Below are positions 38,701 through 51,780 of a stretch of 64,000 nt of DNA, piece by piece. The translations under genes were made by a program, and so were the position numbers. Origin of the DNA: Climacteris rufus (lineage: Eukaryota > Chordata > Aves > Passeriformes > Climacteridae); contig VZRZ01003845.1 in the NCBI GenBank assembly GCA_013398175.1, positions 397,900 to 461,899 on the forward strand, written 5' to 3'. How positions within the stretch are numbered: position 1 is the stretch's first letter; each line of letters opens with the position of its first letter. Below the pieces are notes generated by a model. That model saw only the letters and a program-made list of their open reading frames with translations. It ran no database searches and had not been told where the DNA came from.

Positions 38701-40668
38701 ACAGTCAGATAACAACAGCTACCAGATTGAAATATTTCCCTAGAAACCCCTTTCTAATCCAGAGTAGCAAATTTTGTGGTCTTATATAGCATTTCCCAGG
38801 AAAATTTCTCTTTTCCATCAACACTGGAATTGAATTTGATATAATTTTATACCTGAAAAACTTCCTCAGGCACAGCAATTTCTATGGATAAAGCTATTAT
38901 TTTAGGAATTTCATACAGACCATATGCTGTCTGTCTAGAGACAAACAGATGTAAAATCATATCAAATCATTTGTCTACACACTACATTTAAACTGTTGTT
39001 CTCAAAAGGGCAAATGGAAGAAGAAAGCATAAGAGCAAATGGAAAAATGGGAAAGAAGTATGTCAAAAGGCAGCAATAGGTATAAATGAAGCTGCAAGGA
39101 GATTTGGAACAGATATCTGCAGTATATTGTCTTGCTGCCTTCACCTTGCTGCCCACATACTTACAAGACTTCAGATTCAGATGCATCTCCTGGTGGGCCT
39201 TTCATTTTGTCAGCTCCAGTCTGCCACTGGAGACAGCTCTCAGACAGAAGTTTTCAGGAAGAAAGACACTTTGCTTTGCTTTACCTTATTGATTTGAGAA
39301 CATACAGAGGCAGGAAATTTTATTCTGGCTCAATTATTCACAAAAAGCAAGCAGAGACTTGTCAGATTTTGAAGGGAGAAAAGTGACATATTGAGAAGAC
39401 AGTGACAAAATAACCCAGAAAATAGGCCTACATGGGAATGGTTTACCTGCCTACACTGTCACAGTGATGCTCAGCCCAGAATACAATGTCTGTGACTTCT
39501 AGCAAAGAATGCAGAAGGAGAGCAATACTCACTGACTACTAATTTACAAAGAAGAACCCCACCCTTCTGCTTAAAATTATTTGTCCCACACTTTGTCAGC
39601 AGGGTCACATTGATTGTCTGAATCCTAGACTGAGAACTCTATGGGCATCAAATGTGTAAGGCAGTTAAGTCCTGTCTGTATGTCTCCTCTTTTCTTCTCT
39701 AATTCAAATCTTTTTGCTTTCTAAGTGCCTGGGTGTCAAGTGGCACAACCTGAAATAATAATTTTTATGGCACAGGAGTTGATATTTCAGCCAGCAAGGG
39801 CAACTGACTTTTGTAAAATTTCCTATCGAGACACTGATGATCTCCAAAGCAGCCAACACTGTTTATTTTGTAAAATTCTTCACTTGAAATCTGTAACTCA
39901 GCTTAGCAATGCTGAGAACCAAGGCTGTTTCCTGATCAAGAGCTATCAGACTCCCTCCAGTTGGAACAACTCACTGTGGAGTCCCTCAGCAGCTGAGTAC
40001 AGCAAATGCAACCTGAAGCTAATTCCCACTCCTTTCTTTGTGACTGGAAATAGCTGCAACTGGACTCAGAAGTATGATATCTTTCTTTTTACCTTTCACA
40101 GTCCTACAAGACATTTGAATAAATGAAAATACACTTGAAGAAAGGGCATTAGTATGTCACCGTGCTCCTACCTTCTCACCAAAATCTTGGTTTCAGAATT
40201 CAGTCAGTCAGGAGTAGGACTAAGTCCTCCAGCCAGCTGGGTACTGTTAAAGAGAACACTGCTTTCCTATTAAGACAAATTTCATTGCCTAATATATTTT
40301 AAAATATATATTTCACTTTTACCCTGACTTAAAATGCCTTTCTTCTTCAAAATTACAATTTCTAAAGTTCTTCTACAATACAAATAAACACACAAAGTAA
40401 AAATTTAAGAACTCCTTTTACTATTGCTCAAGACAAGAATTCAGTACCTGCAGAACCCATTTTACTGATGACAGAGCTTTCAGGATGCATTTTCCTATGT
40501 GGCTCCCTTTCCCCCACTCCACAATGGAGTAAACTGAACTTCCTTTCTTTTCCCTTCTGGAGTACTTATATGGATCCATTGTGCTGCAAGGCCTGAAGAC
40601 CAGTTATGAAATGGTGAAAAATTTCTTGATTCTTCCTATAGCCTCATTTTGGACAGCTACTGGTGCAA

Positions 40669-40732
40669 CATTAAGATGAAAGAACATAAAAACCTTCATA
40701 CATTAAGATGAAAGAACATAAAAACCTTCATA
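40669..40732. repeat. Perfect 32-bp tandem duplication
   Basis: A 32-base unit starting CATTAAGATGAAAGAACATA occupies 40669-40700 and is repeated without a mismatch at 40701-40732. The following two bases, CA, continue the period. There are two copies only. It is intronic, AT-rich and non-coding. Confidence 0.97.
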
Positions 40733-43700
40733 CAACAATGGCCTCAAGAACCATGGGGGGTGAAGCCTGAGAGTAACTCCTCCTGTCTATGGCACTTAAT
40801 TAGTGAATTCTTGTTTAGTTAAAGTGAAAAAATTACTCAGAAATCTTTTTTCTCGCCTTGTTGCTCTTGCAAAGCACAAGAACATCTCATTACAAAAGAT
40901 ACAGAGGAGATGCAGTTCGTTTATTTCACCATTTGTGCAAAGGAAAAACTAATAAGGAATAAATGTGCCAATTAAACACTAATTGTTTATTTTTCATCCT
41001 CATCAACTCTGATATAAAAACCAAGACCAGCTCTTGTTAATTTAAATTTCAGTCAGTTTCTAATACTTTTATACCATAGTGTTCTGTTTACAAACTATAT
41101 GGAACATTGCTTATTTGCTGCTGAAATTTGATACTGAAAAAAAGTTTAAAGAAAAAGCCATTTAGTAAAAGCTTAAGCTTTCAAAATCTCTTTGTTTGAA
41201 ATTCGCTTAGCTTTTTCTGTATACATAGCTGCATGTTTTATTTGAAACACTAAAAAATGTAAAGTATTATTTTTGTTGGTCCTGAAAACAATGTTCTCCT
41301 TAGTACAAATAATTCAGAAAAATACTTTTGCTCTCTTATTAATTGGAAAGAAAATGACAATGAAAACAGCCTGATCTAAAACCTGTTGGGCAGTAAGTAA
41401 TTTTCAGTAAGACCTTTAGTACTGAGCTGTCAGTCTAAGGGCAAACAAAGCCATGTTTTTCTTTCAAGCCTGCCTGAAAAACTACTGCATGAAAACAGCA
41501 CCTTTATGTATCACTAAATACAATTTTTAAGGATTAAGTTTATCTCATTGTCAATATTTCAGCTTACAAAGTATTTGGAATGTGCATTTCATCCCTACAC
41601 TTACATTCCCTTTATGAGTAATTTTCTCTTCTGCTACAAAGAAAATACCTTTGAAATCATTGCACTGCATTCACATCAGAAATCCTGTTTTCATTATACA
41701 ACTACACTGGCCTGCAAGCCTTACTTCTCTTTCAAATCTGATTTATGATTCTATTTAAGTTTTTTCAACACTGAATCTGCCACAAGCTGTGACACACATG
41801 TATAAACATAAAGTATGTACTCTATATTAAGCAGATCAGCCACAACAGAAGGCAGTGTGAAAGTGTCACTGAGTTTGGGATGGCTACACACACTTCTCCA
41901 TGGATGAACTACATGGACGTAAAAGCCTGGCTTATCTTCAGGTTTGTCCAGATTTTTCCCACTGGAAATATTTTAATTACTTCAAAATCAGTACCACTGA
42001 AATAACTGGAGCTCCATGATTCTGAAATACTTGATAGTTAAACCATTAACTAAGAAAAAAACAAGCAACAAACCCCAACACTCTTAAACCCTTAGTGTAG
42101 TCTGTCAGGAGGAACAAACCAGGTATGTGTAAACAGAAATCATTTTAGCTGTTACACCAAGCTCATGAAATTACCTTGAACATCTGAATACTTAAGAAAA
42201 TGCCATTATGTTAATGACTCCCACTAGTTTCAGTCTACTGAGCAGGAGATCATAGTGTAAGTGCTAATACACTGAATATACACACAGGGAGCAGCCGAAG
42301 AGATAAAGATTTAAATAGAAAGTGACCTGGCAGGAGTTTTCAGTTCTGATTTTTACTGTGTCAGCAAACCAAACAGCCAGCAAAATTCATAATTCATTCT
42401 GAGTAACTGTTAGGAAGTGCTTCAAGTGAAAAGTTTGTGGTGGGATTTTTTCCGATTTTCCTCCTTCTAACCTATAGAAAAATTAAACAACTTCATAAAA
42501 GCCAAATCTGTCAAACTTTATTGACAGGAGGTGAGTAAGCAAACTGGAGGAGATGAAGTGGAGGCAACTGAAATGAGCAAAGGCCATAAAACTCCTGGAA
42601 ATAAGTCATTTGTCACTCAAGCTCTTATAGAAATTCCTGTGTTGGATCACAGTAATACATCTGAGTGTTCAGAAAAGCATGGTGAAATACTGACCACTCT
42701 GGGCTTCATTACTTTCACTCACCCACTCAATCCTATTTTGTTTTAATTCCTTTCAGGAGGCTGAGAAAGGCACCTTGTCTAAGTGGTCAACCCCTGCTGT
42801 TTCACAGAGCAGCCACCACGCAAACTCCAAAAGCGTTCATATTATGCCAGGAAATCCTACCTCCTCCACAGGAGCCAAAGAGTCTGGAACAATAATACAC
42901 TATACAATATGCAACATTTTTACTCCTGTAACTTTAGGAATTTTGCCAAAAGATGGAGTACTATTACTCAGAGAATTCCTGATTCAATGTCTTCATCTCA
43001 GCTCCATGCAGTGATACTGCAACCAGCCAGCAAACTGGTCAGTCTACAAACGTGCTCCTACCTATCATCACCTGCCATCTTATCTTCTCCATCTTAACCT
43101 TTTCCATTTTACCAATTACATCTTGCTGTAGCCATTAAGTTAAAAATATTTATCTATAAATGCTATCTGCTTGCACAGGTGTACACACAGACTTGCATCA
43201 TGCTGCTCTCATCCCACGTTCCTCTGTTTTCATTTTTACACTATGGCAGTGTATATCCATGAAAAGTACTTATATCCTTCTCCCAAGAACTGTAATTCCT
43301 GCAATATTTCTCGTGTAATACAATACTTTAAAAAGATAAAGTTAATTTCACTATGAATTCTCTTCCATCTATTAGGATGAAAGTTGTAATAAATTACCAC
43401 AACTCTAGGTAAATTAAAACCATCACAGGTGCAGAATAAAATTGTCACAGGGTTTCAAAAAGGCAGGATGGACTGTTTGTCTGATGGAAGTGGTTTTGTG
43501 TTCCCTTACTGCCATTTGGGGCCTTTCACCTCCAGAGTGAGATTAGTATTTTTCCACAGACAAGATACAGGAATGAAAAAATCTGCCATACCTGGAATAT
43601 GGAACAGACAAGTGCTGTACTGAGCAAGATCAGATACAGGCTGATATCCACCTCAAAAGCAGTCCTGGAAATATCTACAAAATTGAATATACAGAAGAGG

Positions 43701-46120
43701 AAACTGCCTTGATTAACATCACAGAATCCTCTTAACGTACAACTGGTAGGAACAGCTCATGAAAAAGCACAGTTCATCCTGGCTGTATCACACCCAGCTA
43801 AGAAGGCAGCGTTGGAGGAAGCTGCTCTGTGTCTGTCTTGATTCTGGCTCTGCTTCCATGCCATGTGTGTTCCTCAGAGTGATGCCATCAGGTTTAGAAC
43901 AAAGGAAGGGGTATTTAAAGGCAACGAGGTACAACTTCACCACTCCAGACACACGCACATTACTTGCCTGTTCAACACTCTTGTGTGAGCTCCGCACATG
44001 GATATTAAAAGGAATTCTATGTCAAAGCTTTCGGACAGAGCCTACAGGAATTTGTAGGAGAAAAGAATGCTAACGTCAGCTAATTAAAGGTTCAATTTTA
44101 TGTCTTAGGTTTTCTTCTAAGCTTCCAGATTTAGTCTTTCCTGGTTTTGTTTGCTTTGTTTTGTTTATGCAGCAATCTACACTGACGTAACTGTTCTTGT
44201 CATTTATTTCCATGAAAAAACTAGGAGAAATAACTCACAATAAGAAACTGCAAAAACTAGTCTGATAACTGGATTATAGACATATAATATAAAAACATGT
44301 ATTTTAAAGACCTTTCATGGATCACCTTCTTTAAAACTCTGTTCTCCTTCTGTATTTAAAAATCTATTTAGTTTTTAAAAAATCCAGCTTAAATTTTTTT
44401 AAAAGAAAGAACCCAATCCAAGTGTAAAAGTGTCTAAAGGTAGCTCTCCCACCAGTATCTGATACACAGCTGGCAGATGGAAAAATCAAATTATAGATTT
44501 ATTCATTACACATTTGTAAAATGACACTCATCACACAGTATTCCAGCAAGGCTCCACCTTCCAAATACTGTTTAGAGTGGGTGGAATTGTTGCTGGTAAG
44601 ACTTTTAAGATCCAGGTTTAAAACTAACTGCTTTATGCCCTGGAACACACTACAACCTCCATGACAATCTCTCTTCTACAAAGCAATAGCTTCATTTATT
44701 TCAGGGTTATTTGTTCCCTTGCTTACCTTTGCCTAGAATTTAATCTACTCAACAAAAGAGGAAACTTTTCCTAGGGAAACAGAATGGAAAAAATAGCTGG
44801 TTAATATCCCCTGGCACAAACGACAGTTCAAAACCCCATGCTTGTATCTCCAGGGATTTAGATTTATTGGCATCTTTACTAGCTGGGTCTTGGAAGCCTG
44901 CAAAGTTGGCCAGAAAGAACAGTGTGTATATATTGAGACAGAAAACTCTGTGAACGACGGACATTTTTCACTGATGAGTTCTGTTTTTCCAAGAGGATGG
45001 AGTGAAGAACTGTAAATAACATGTTGGGCAGAAGTTGAAAAAGTTATCTAGCTTTTTATAGGCAACTTTAAGACTACACTGCTTACTGGGTTTCTGGTCT
45101 CAGGCCAATCACTATGAAAGTTTCACTTGCACAGTTAACTCCTCGCTTACCTTTGGTCCCAGAGTTGGTATTAAGATTGCATAAGAGAGTCAGCACACAC
45201 GAGTGCAAGGGAGAGAGAATGAGAGAACAAACTCCTCTGGACCTACTAAAAGCATTCTTTCAACTAAAATGCTAGAAAGTCAGTGGACAGGGGATGTATG
45301 AGTAGAATTACAACTTTACAGGTGAAAAAAACAAGGGGCAAAGATGGAAAATGGCTTGTTAGTGGCAAAAGAACAACTATCAAGGGTAAAGTCAGAAAAG
45401 AAATCATTTAATTCTGACTGTAGGGACAACTTGTATTACACTTTCCTGCTTCCCCTTTCCCAGTTGAAGCCGTTAACTATGCTAGAGAAGAAAAACAATG
45501 GGCATAACATGATTACTTGACTAAAAGATGTGGATTTTTGAAAAGCTACCTTTTCCCACACAAAAACAGTCTTTGTGTTTCAAACACAAAAACCTCAGTA
45601 AATTCAATAGAGTCAGAGTCACTAATCTTTCATACATTCAGCTTCATAAAACTGACTTTCAGCCATGGTTTGAGAAAAAGACCAGGCTAGCACATTATTA
45701 TGCATTTTAATGAGCCAACTTGTCAAAAATTTAAGTGTTTGTTAATAAAAACCCGGTTTCTAGATTTGATGCAAAAATAACTTTGTAAATAAGAATCATA
45801 TTTAATCAATGCAAATATGCCTTCCTGAATCTTCAGGCAGATAAGACAGTGATTTTTTCAGTAGGAGTTTCTCTATCCTATGGCTCAAGGAACATGCAAT
45901 GATGGGAACTGGAAGGATCACACCTGTGACACTGTGTTGCTTTGCAGAAGATACAGTGAAGGGAAATTGAGAAAATTAACAAAGACCAAAAATGAAGCAA
46001 AACTAGTAACAGAATATAGGAAAACACTGATTTGTTTTCATTCTTCAGTCTTCCAAACTCTATCTTTTGCTGTAACCATAAAATATCTGCCATTTATATA
46101 GCTGACTGTATTTACAAATT

Positions 46121-46190
46121 AAACCATAGGATTATACAATCATTTGGCTCAGAAGGGACTCCTGAAGGGTTTTTCATTTATTCCTCAGCA
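46121..46190 (-). repeat. CR1 LINE 3' end fragment, minus orientation
   Basis: The phrase running from AACCATAGGATTATACAATC through GGCTCAGAAGGGACTCCTGA matches the usual reverse complement of a CR1 tail (ATAGAATCATAGAATC followed by a GGAAGGGACCT-type stretch). It is short and diverged, and the right edge fades into unrelated sequence. A GC-rich patch at about 46.32-46.53 kb follows, for which I see no function. Confidence 0.5.
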
Positions 46191-49100
46191 GCTTTCCACA
46201 CAAATACACCTTCACCACACCAGAAATGGTTTCCTCACACAGATGAAGAACAATAGCTTTATAATGTCATTATTCAGGAACGTAGGAAAAGCTATGAAAT
46301 ACTTGTTAAAATTCCTGGGGCAGCAGGCCAGGCAGGCAGTGTGTGAGCTCCAACCCATCCCCGAGGCAGAGCAGCAAGGTCTGTGTTATCTCTGCCCAAG
46401 GAAAGGCACTGCTGAGCCCCAGAGCCCAGCTCTGCCAGCCCCTCTGCAGCAGAGGCTCCCCAGGGCAGGTGCCCCGAGCACAGCCCAGCACTGCTGACAG
46501 CACCAGCTCCCAAACTGCCAAATCATTTCACAGAGTAGCCTGCTCTTCCTAGCACAAGGAAGTATGGAGCAGAGAGATGTCTGTTACTTAACATCTGAAT
46601 AGTTCCCAGTCAGTGGAGAGCTGGCAGGAGAACCTGCATTACTGAACGGCCTTTCACAGAGCAGAGCACTCGCTCTTGCTGGGCCTATTCCTGCCCAGGG
46701 ACAACACTGACATTTCATGGCCATCTCCTGAAGAGATTAAAGCCAATTCTCTTTTAAATAGGGTAGAGATTTAACCATCCCCTAACTAAATGACCCTATC
46801 TACCTAACACAAGCACAGAAAAGAAAAATAAATAATAGAAAAATAATTGAGACTATTAATATGTGTTGTCATTATGATATTACTATTTTGCTTTATGCAA
46901 CTACACAGAAGGTTGGTGTTAATGGTGGAGATCACCTTTTCTAGATCACCTATTAAATGGCACTAAGTCTAATAACTTGCTTCAAGCATTATCTAGTGGC
47001 TGGAATCAAAGTGTTGGGTTTCTTTTAATGATTCCTTCATGGTTTCTGTTCCCTTGTGGTTACATAAAAATGGCATCCAAAACACTCAGAAGCAAGAACA
47101 GCAAAACTGATTAACTAAACCCTTGTGATTTCTGGGATGTCACTTGTGATTTCTTTTTCTTTTTTTTTTTTTGAGTTGGCAATCCTTCATACTCATTTTC
47201 ACATAAAGTGTTAGAAGCACTAAACAGCTAAAACGACCAATATTTTTTTAGAAAGTAGCAACCAATCATGATCAGACTAAAACATAACCATTAATTTTCT
47301 TGAAGCTCCCACACATTATTAATCTCCAACTCTCACCATTCTGAGGCACAATCTCAACTCAGTGGATGCACAGGAAGTTTCTTCAAGTTTTTTCCATTTC
47401 CCCCCAATCTGATTTAAATGGCACTAGTTTGGTTGGAAGGCTCATGTTCCACATAGCAGATGTCTAGGAGCTGGAATCACATTTGCCAACCAAAAAGAGA
47501 CACATCAACTATGAGCAGGAGGAGAGTTAACTCAGATCTCTCACCAGCCAAGGACAGGAAGGAAAGAAGAGTGGTAAGATTTCTACAAAAGTGGTTTTAG
47601 TCTGGTGCCTCAAGTTTCAAGTTTTTGCAATACATGGCAGGAAACACTGAACCTGAGGTTTCACTCAAACAACCTTGAAGAGCTGCCCTCAGCATTGCAC
47701 AGTATTTGGGGGTTCTTCAGGTCAACATTAGTAGCAACGTCAGACAGAGTAGAACAAATGTCTAGAATAGGTTCAGACCAACCCTAAGGGATTTCCCTGT
47801 TCCCCTGGATAATATACAGCCAGTTGTCTCTTACAGAGACATTAAAGTCTGTAACAAATCTTTCATTTAAAATAAAGTCATGAGACTCATTAATTCTGAG
47901 GTTACACGTCAGGCGATGGGAGAGAAACAAAAGAAGGCTGTATCAGATCAAAAGAAAATCACATACTCACTCAGTGCTATAGTTCTGACAGTGACCAGCA
48001 AGGTATATCCAAAGAAATGTATAAAAACAATTGAGGCATAAAATGAAACTTCCTTGATGTAACAGCCCAGCTTCCAGGAGAGCTGAGGCACGTTGCCTTT
48101 TGGTCCCCTATATTAGGGACTTCATAAGAGCCTTCTTTCCTCCATCTCAAATTCACCTGTAAGGCTCTGGTCACAGAGAATCCCAGAACAGAGTCAGTCT
48201 TGCAGCCTGCTCTCCCTTTTAGAATCAGCTTTCCTCTGGTAAGACAGGCAGATACAACTCTCAGCCTGGAACACAACTAAGGAAAGAATCTGCTACACAG
48301 GGAAAGTAACAGAAAAAGCTCCCACTGGTTAGCACCGTGCTGACTCTATAAACCAGCTATAAGAGCTACTTCTATAAACCACCAAACTTAAACTGCTCAG
48401 TGCCCACAAGTCACCCTTCTGCTCAGCAGGGGTGTTCTGACCAGTCACACTTGGCAGGAACAAAGGCAAAATAAAGTGAAATCATTGCTGTCTGCAGTTT
48501 CAGGTTCCCAGTGGATGCCCGCACCTTAATTTGACCCTTCTTGCTCAGAGCACAGAATGAAGAGCTTTACAGATACAGAAGAGAATAAACACACTGCTTT
48601 GCTTTTGGACTTAAAAATAGAACAATTATCCATAACAGTTTGCAGCAAGACTTTGTGCACATCAGTGTCTGCATTATAGTATATAGTGTGCATGCACAGC
48701 TTTTGTGTGTGGGGAACAGTTACCAAAGATGGACATCAAGATCTTTATTACAACAGATTACTATTACCACAGAAGATGTGCCAGGAAAATACAAATAATG
48801 TACATTAAACCATATGGAGGACTTGCTGATACATGGAGCTCAACAACCAAAATGCTTCTTCCACAATCCCCACCCACCCACAGCCTGATGAATGCCCATC
48901 ATCTGTGCACAAAGTTTAACTTTGTTTTATTAATAGCAGCATGAAATCTGGATATATAAAAAAAGTGCTCTACTATATAAAGCAATGTATTGGGATTTTT
49001 TTTCTCCTAGTGAAATAATTTCTAATTTAGTTACTATAGAAACCATCCTGCAGCCATCCTAAAAAAAAAAATTAAAAAATCTCTGTATGTATTTACACTC

Positions 49101-50188
49101 ACACTGAGACAAAGAAGAGGAGAAAAGCTGGAGTGTAGCTGCATGTGCAAGACAGACATGGCCAAACACAACAGACTTGACAGTAATTTACAGGAACACA
49201 GCTAAAACTCCTTAAAGTCTAACAGCAATATCCATTCATAATGATTGCCATCTCTACCAAAGCCATGAACATGCAAAAACCTCTGCTCCTAGAAAATCAG
49301 GGCTGTTCTTTTCTGCTCAGGAAACAAATAAGTACAATAATGCAGTAACACTATTTTTTCTTAGAACTGAAAAGAGAAAGTTCTGAGCATCCTGGCTTTA
49401 TTCTAATATGTCAAATGAGAAGAAATCATGGCTAACTGAACATGCCTTTTGTGCTCATTTAAGTCACAGCTGAGTGACAGCTAACAAATTATACAACAGC
49501 CTGTGACACTCAGATCCAGACCAGCAGTTCTGCAGTAAAATTTAACAAGAGACAGCTTTACCCAGGTTTATTTCTTTTCTTACAGTGCTGTCATAAACAT
49601 TTCATAAATAATTCTACTAGGAGTATGCATGATTTATAAAATGTCTGGGAGGAGCTGCTAGCTTTCTCTCTTGCACTCTGTACTTGTAAAATTGAGTCAG
49701 CTGTAATTTCAACAATCCTGAGTCTTCTCTAAAAGAGACTAAAAACACCAGTGCTACTTGCTCCAGAAGAAAAAGGTATTCCAGCAGTAATATACCTACA
49801 GAAAACTACTGAGACATTCATTTAACTCTTTTGTATCATGAAGGCTGAAGAGTTCTCAAAAATAAAATGAAACGCATTTCATGGAAGCAAATAAACACCT
49901 TAGGGAAAGGGTTTCTGTTGAAAATAACCCTGGGGGACGTTAATATGCTTACAAAAATCTTACATTTGGCCATTTAATTTCTAAGAGTAGATGAGACTAC
50001 TTTTGTAGAGCACCAGAATCTGTGTTTTATCACTCGACTCTGTATGTGAAGACAGGAGCTGGGACAGTGGGCTGCAGCACCATCTGTACAGTGGATGACA
50101 CACCAGTGTGTGCTCTGAGCACTGACCCAGATGGTGCAGCTCAGTCACTTCCCCACTGCCTGGCTGGGAGCTTTGCATGGGAACAGAA

Positions 50189-50225
50189 TAGTTGTGGTTT
50201 AACGCAGGCAAGGTCAACACAGCGC
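50189..50225 (-). repeat. Possible fragment of an LTR terminus
   Basis: A short stretch containing AGTTGTGGTTTAACGCAGG followed by a CACAGCGCTGA-like segment. It resembles the reverse complement of the terminal bases of the same kind of avian LTR as at 51.4 kb. The match is only about 35 bases and judged by eye, so chance similarity cannot be excluded. Confidence 0.3.
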
Positions 50226-51401
50226 TGAGAGATTGTTTTCCAAGTTGTTCACAGATTTAAGTTTGTCCAATTCTGGAATGTCAGCTGACACTACCAGCTT
50301 TTTGTCATGGGCACTTGTAGCCCTTTCTCTCTCAGATCTGGATTTTCTCACTGTGCTATGGCTGTGTCATCTGTTCTGGATTAATGCCACATGCTTCACA
50401 CGATGCTACTTGAAGAGATTTTGAAAGTATAGCTGGGTAGAAAATGAGACCACCAAAATATTTTACCGTGCTAAACTCATCATGTACACTGTGCCTGTTA
50501 CCAGGAAGACTAACCTACATGCATGCAGGAGTAAGGCAAGATGTCCCCACAGCTGAGACACTGCAGTTCAGTCCCCAAACCAAAATTTCTGAAGCTTGCA
50601 GGCAGTGGTCCACACGGAGGACTCCAGACTAACAATATATCTGTCTGTTGGCAAACCCAATTCAAACTGAGAATGTAATTTACAAACACCTTTTATCTTG
50701 TCTAACAGTACTGTCAATATATTGTACTGGGCCAGCATACACCTTTTGTTGAAGGTTGTCTTTTCTTTCAAAGTGTATCTGATTTCTGATTAAAGAAATC
50801 AATTATGGGAATTAGGCTTTTGTTGATTTACAAAACAGCATTATTACACAGCTGTCAAGTATCTATACTAGCACTTTTCATCCTTCAGAGTATAAAAATC
50901 TCAGTATGCAGAATAAGAAATAATTAATTTTGAAATAATGCTAAAAAATTCCACCTAGGAATATAGTGGAATCTCTTTAAATTAAATTAGCTACATTAGC
51001 ATTTGAAAATTAGACACAATTTAGGTCAACCACTGATCTCTCCTAATGTGGTAATTCACATTTTCAAGCAGAAACACTCCCTTACACACACCTCTCAGTT
51101 CCCTACTGCTCATTTTCCTCATACATTAAAACAGAATACTTTTGACACTTAACCCTGCAGTGATGAACAAGTCAGTCTTGATCATGCAAAGTTCACACTT
51201 GGCTTGAAGCACGTTGAATAATTCCATTAATTTCTACAAGAATACTTGTGCTGTATGAATCTGAGTCAATGCATTCACCAGTTTGAAGAGCTGATCACAC
51301 CGCAAGATTTTTGTAGGGAAAGCTGGCAGATAACGCAAGGAAATAACCAGCACAAAGCCATCAATCAAGTCACAACTGTTTAGTCTATCCCTACCAGGCT
51401 G

Positions 51402-51780
51402 TGCCCTGGTTTCAGCTGGGATAGAGTTAATTCTATTCCTAGTGGCTGGTACAGGGCTGTGTTTTGGATTCAGTGTGAGAATAATGTTGATAACACACTG
51501 ATGTTGTAGTTGTTGCTAAGCAGTGCTTACTCTAAATCAGTTTCCCAGGCTCTGCCAGTGAGGAAGTGCACAAGAAGCTGGGGGGAGCTGGCCAGGAAAG
51601 CTATCTCCCTTTCCATCACTATTACTATAATTATTTATTTTATTTCAATCATTTAACTGTTCTTATCTCAGCCCATGGGCTTGACCTCTTTACTGAGTCT
51701 CCTCCCCACCCCAGGGGGGTGTGGGGATGTGTGGGAGGGGAGTGATCAGGTTGGTGCATGGTTTTTAACTGCCAGCTGAC
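51402..51780 (+). mobile_element. Solo LTR of an avian endogenous retrovirus, degraded
   Basis: The block starts TGCCCTGGTTTCAGCTGGGA and continues through segments typical of a common passerine LTR family (TguLTR5-like, from memory): a GGTACAGGGCTGTGTTTTGG stretch, a GATAACACACTGATG stretch and a TTAACTGTTCTTATCTCA-like stretch near the polyadenylation region. No internal gag, pol or env sequence follows, so it is a solo LTR. The expected promoter and TATA segment in the middle seems to be deleted, and the last bases before the canonical CA end are missing or degraded. No clear target-site duplication was found. It is antisense to CABIN1. Family naming needs a repeat-library comparison. Confidence 0.72.

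Noticed and set aside
39725..40126. A 133-codon plus-strand open frame
   Set aside because: It is the longest N-free frame outside CABIN1 and its intronic extensions, but it has no domain-like pattern, no coding composition and no supporting splice or promoter signals.
41168..41181. Perfect 14-base palindrome AAAGCTTAAGCTTT
   Set aside because: Short AT-rich palindromes are expected by chance in 64 kb, and no flanking structure supports a role.
43759..44073. A 104-codon plus-strand frame
   Set aside because: No recognisable motif, and flanked by AT-rich sequence without splice or promoter support.
46144..46497. A 117-codon plus-strand frame
   Set aside because: It begins in a CR1 scrap and ends in a GC-rich patch, with no family resemblance.
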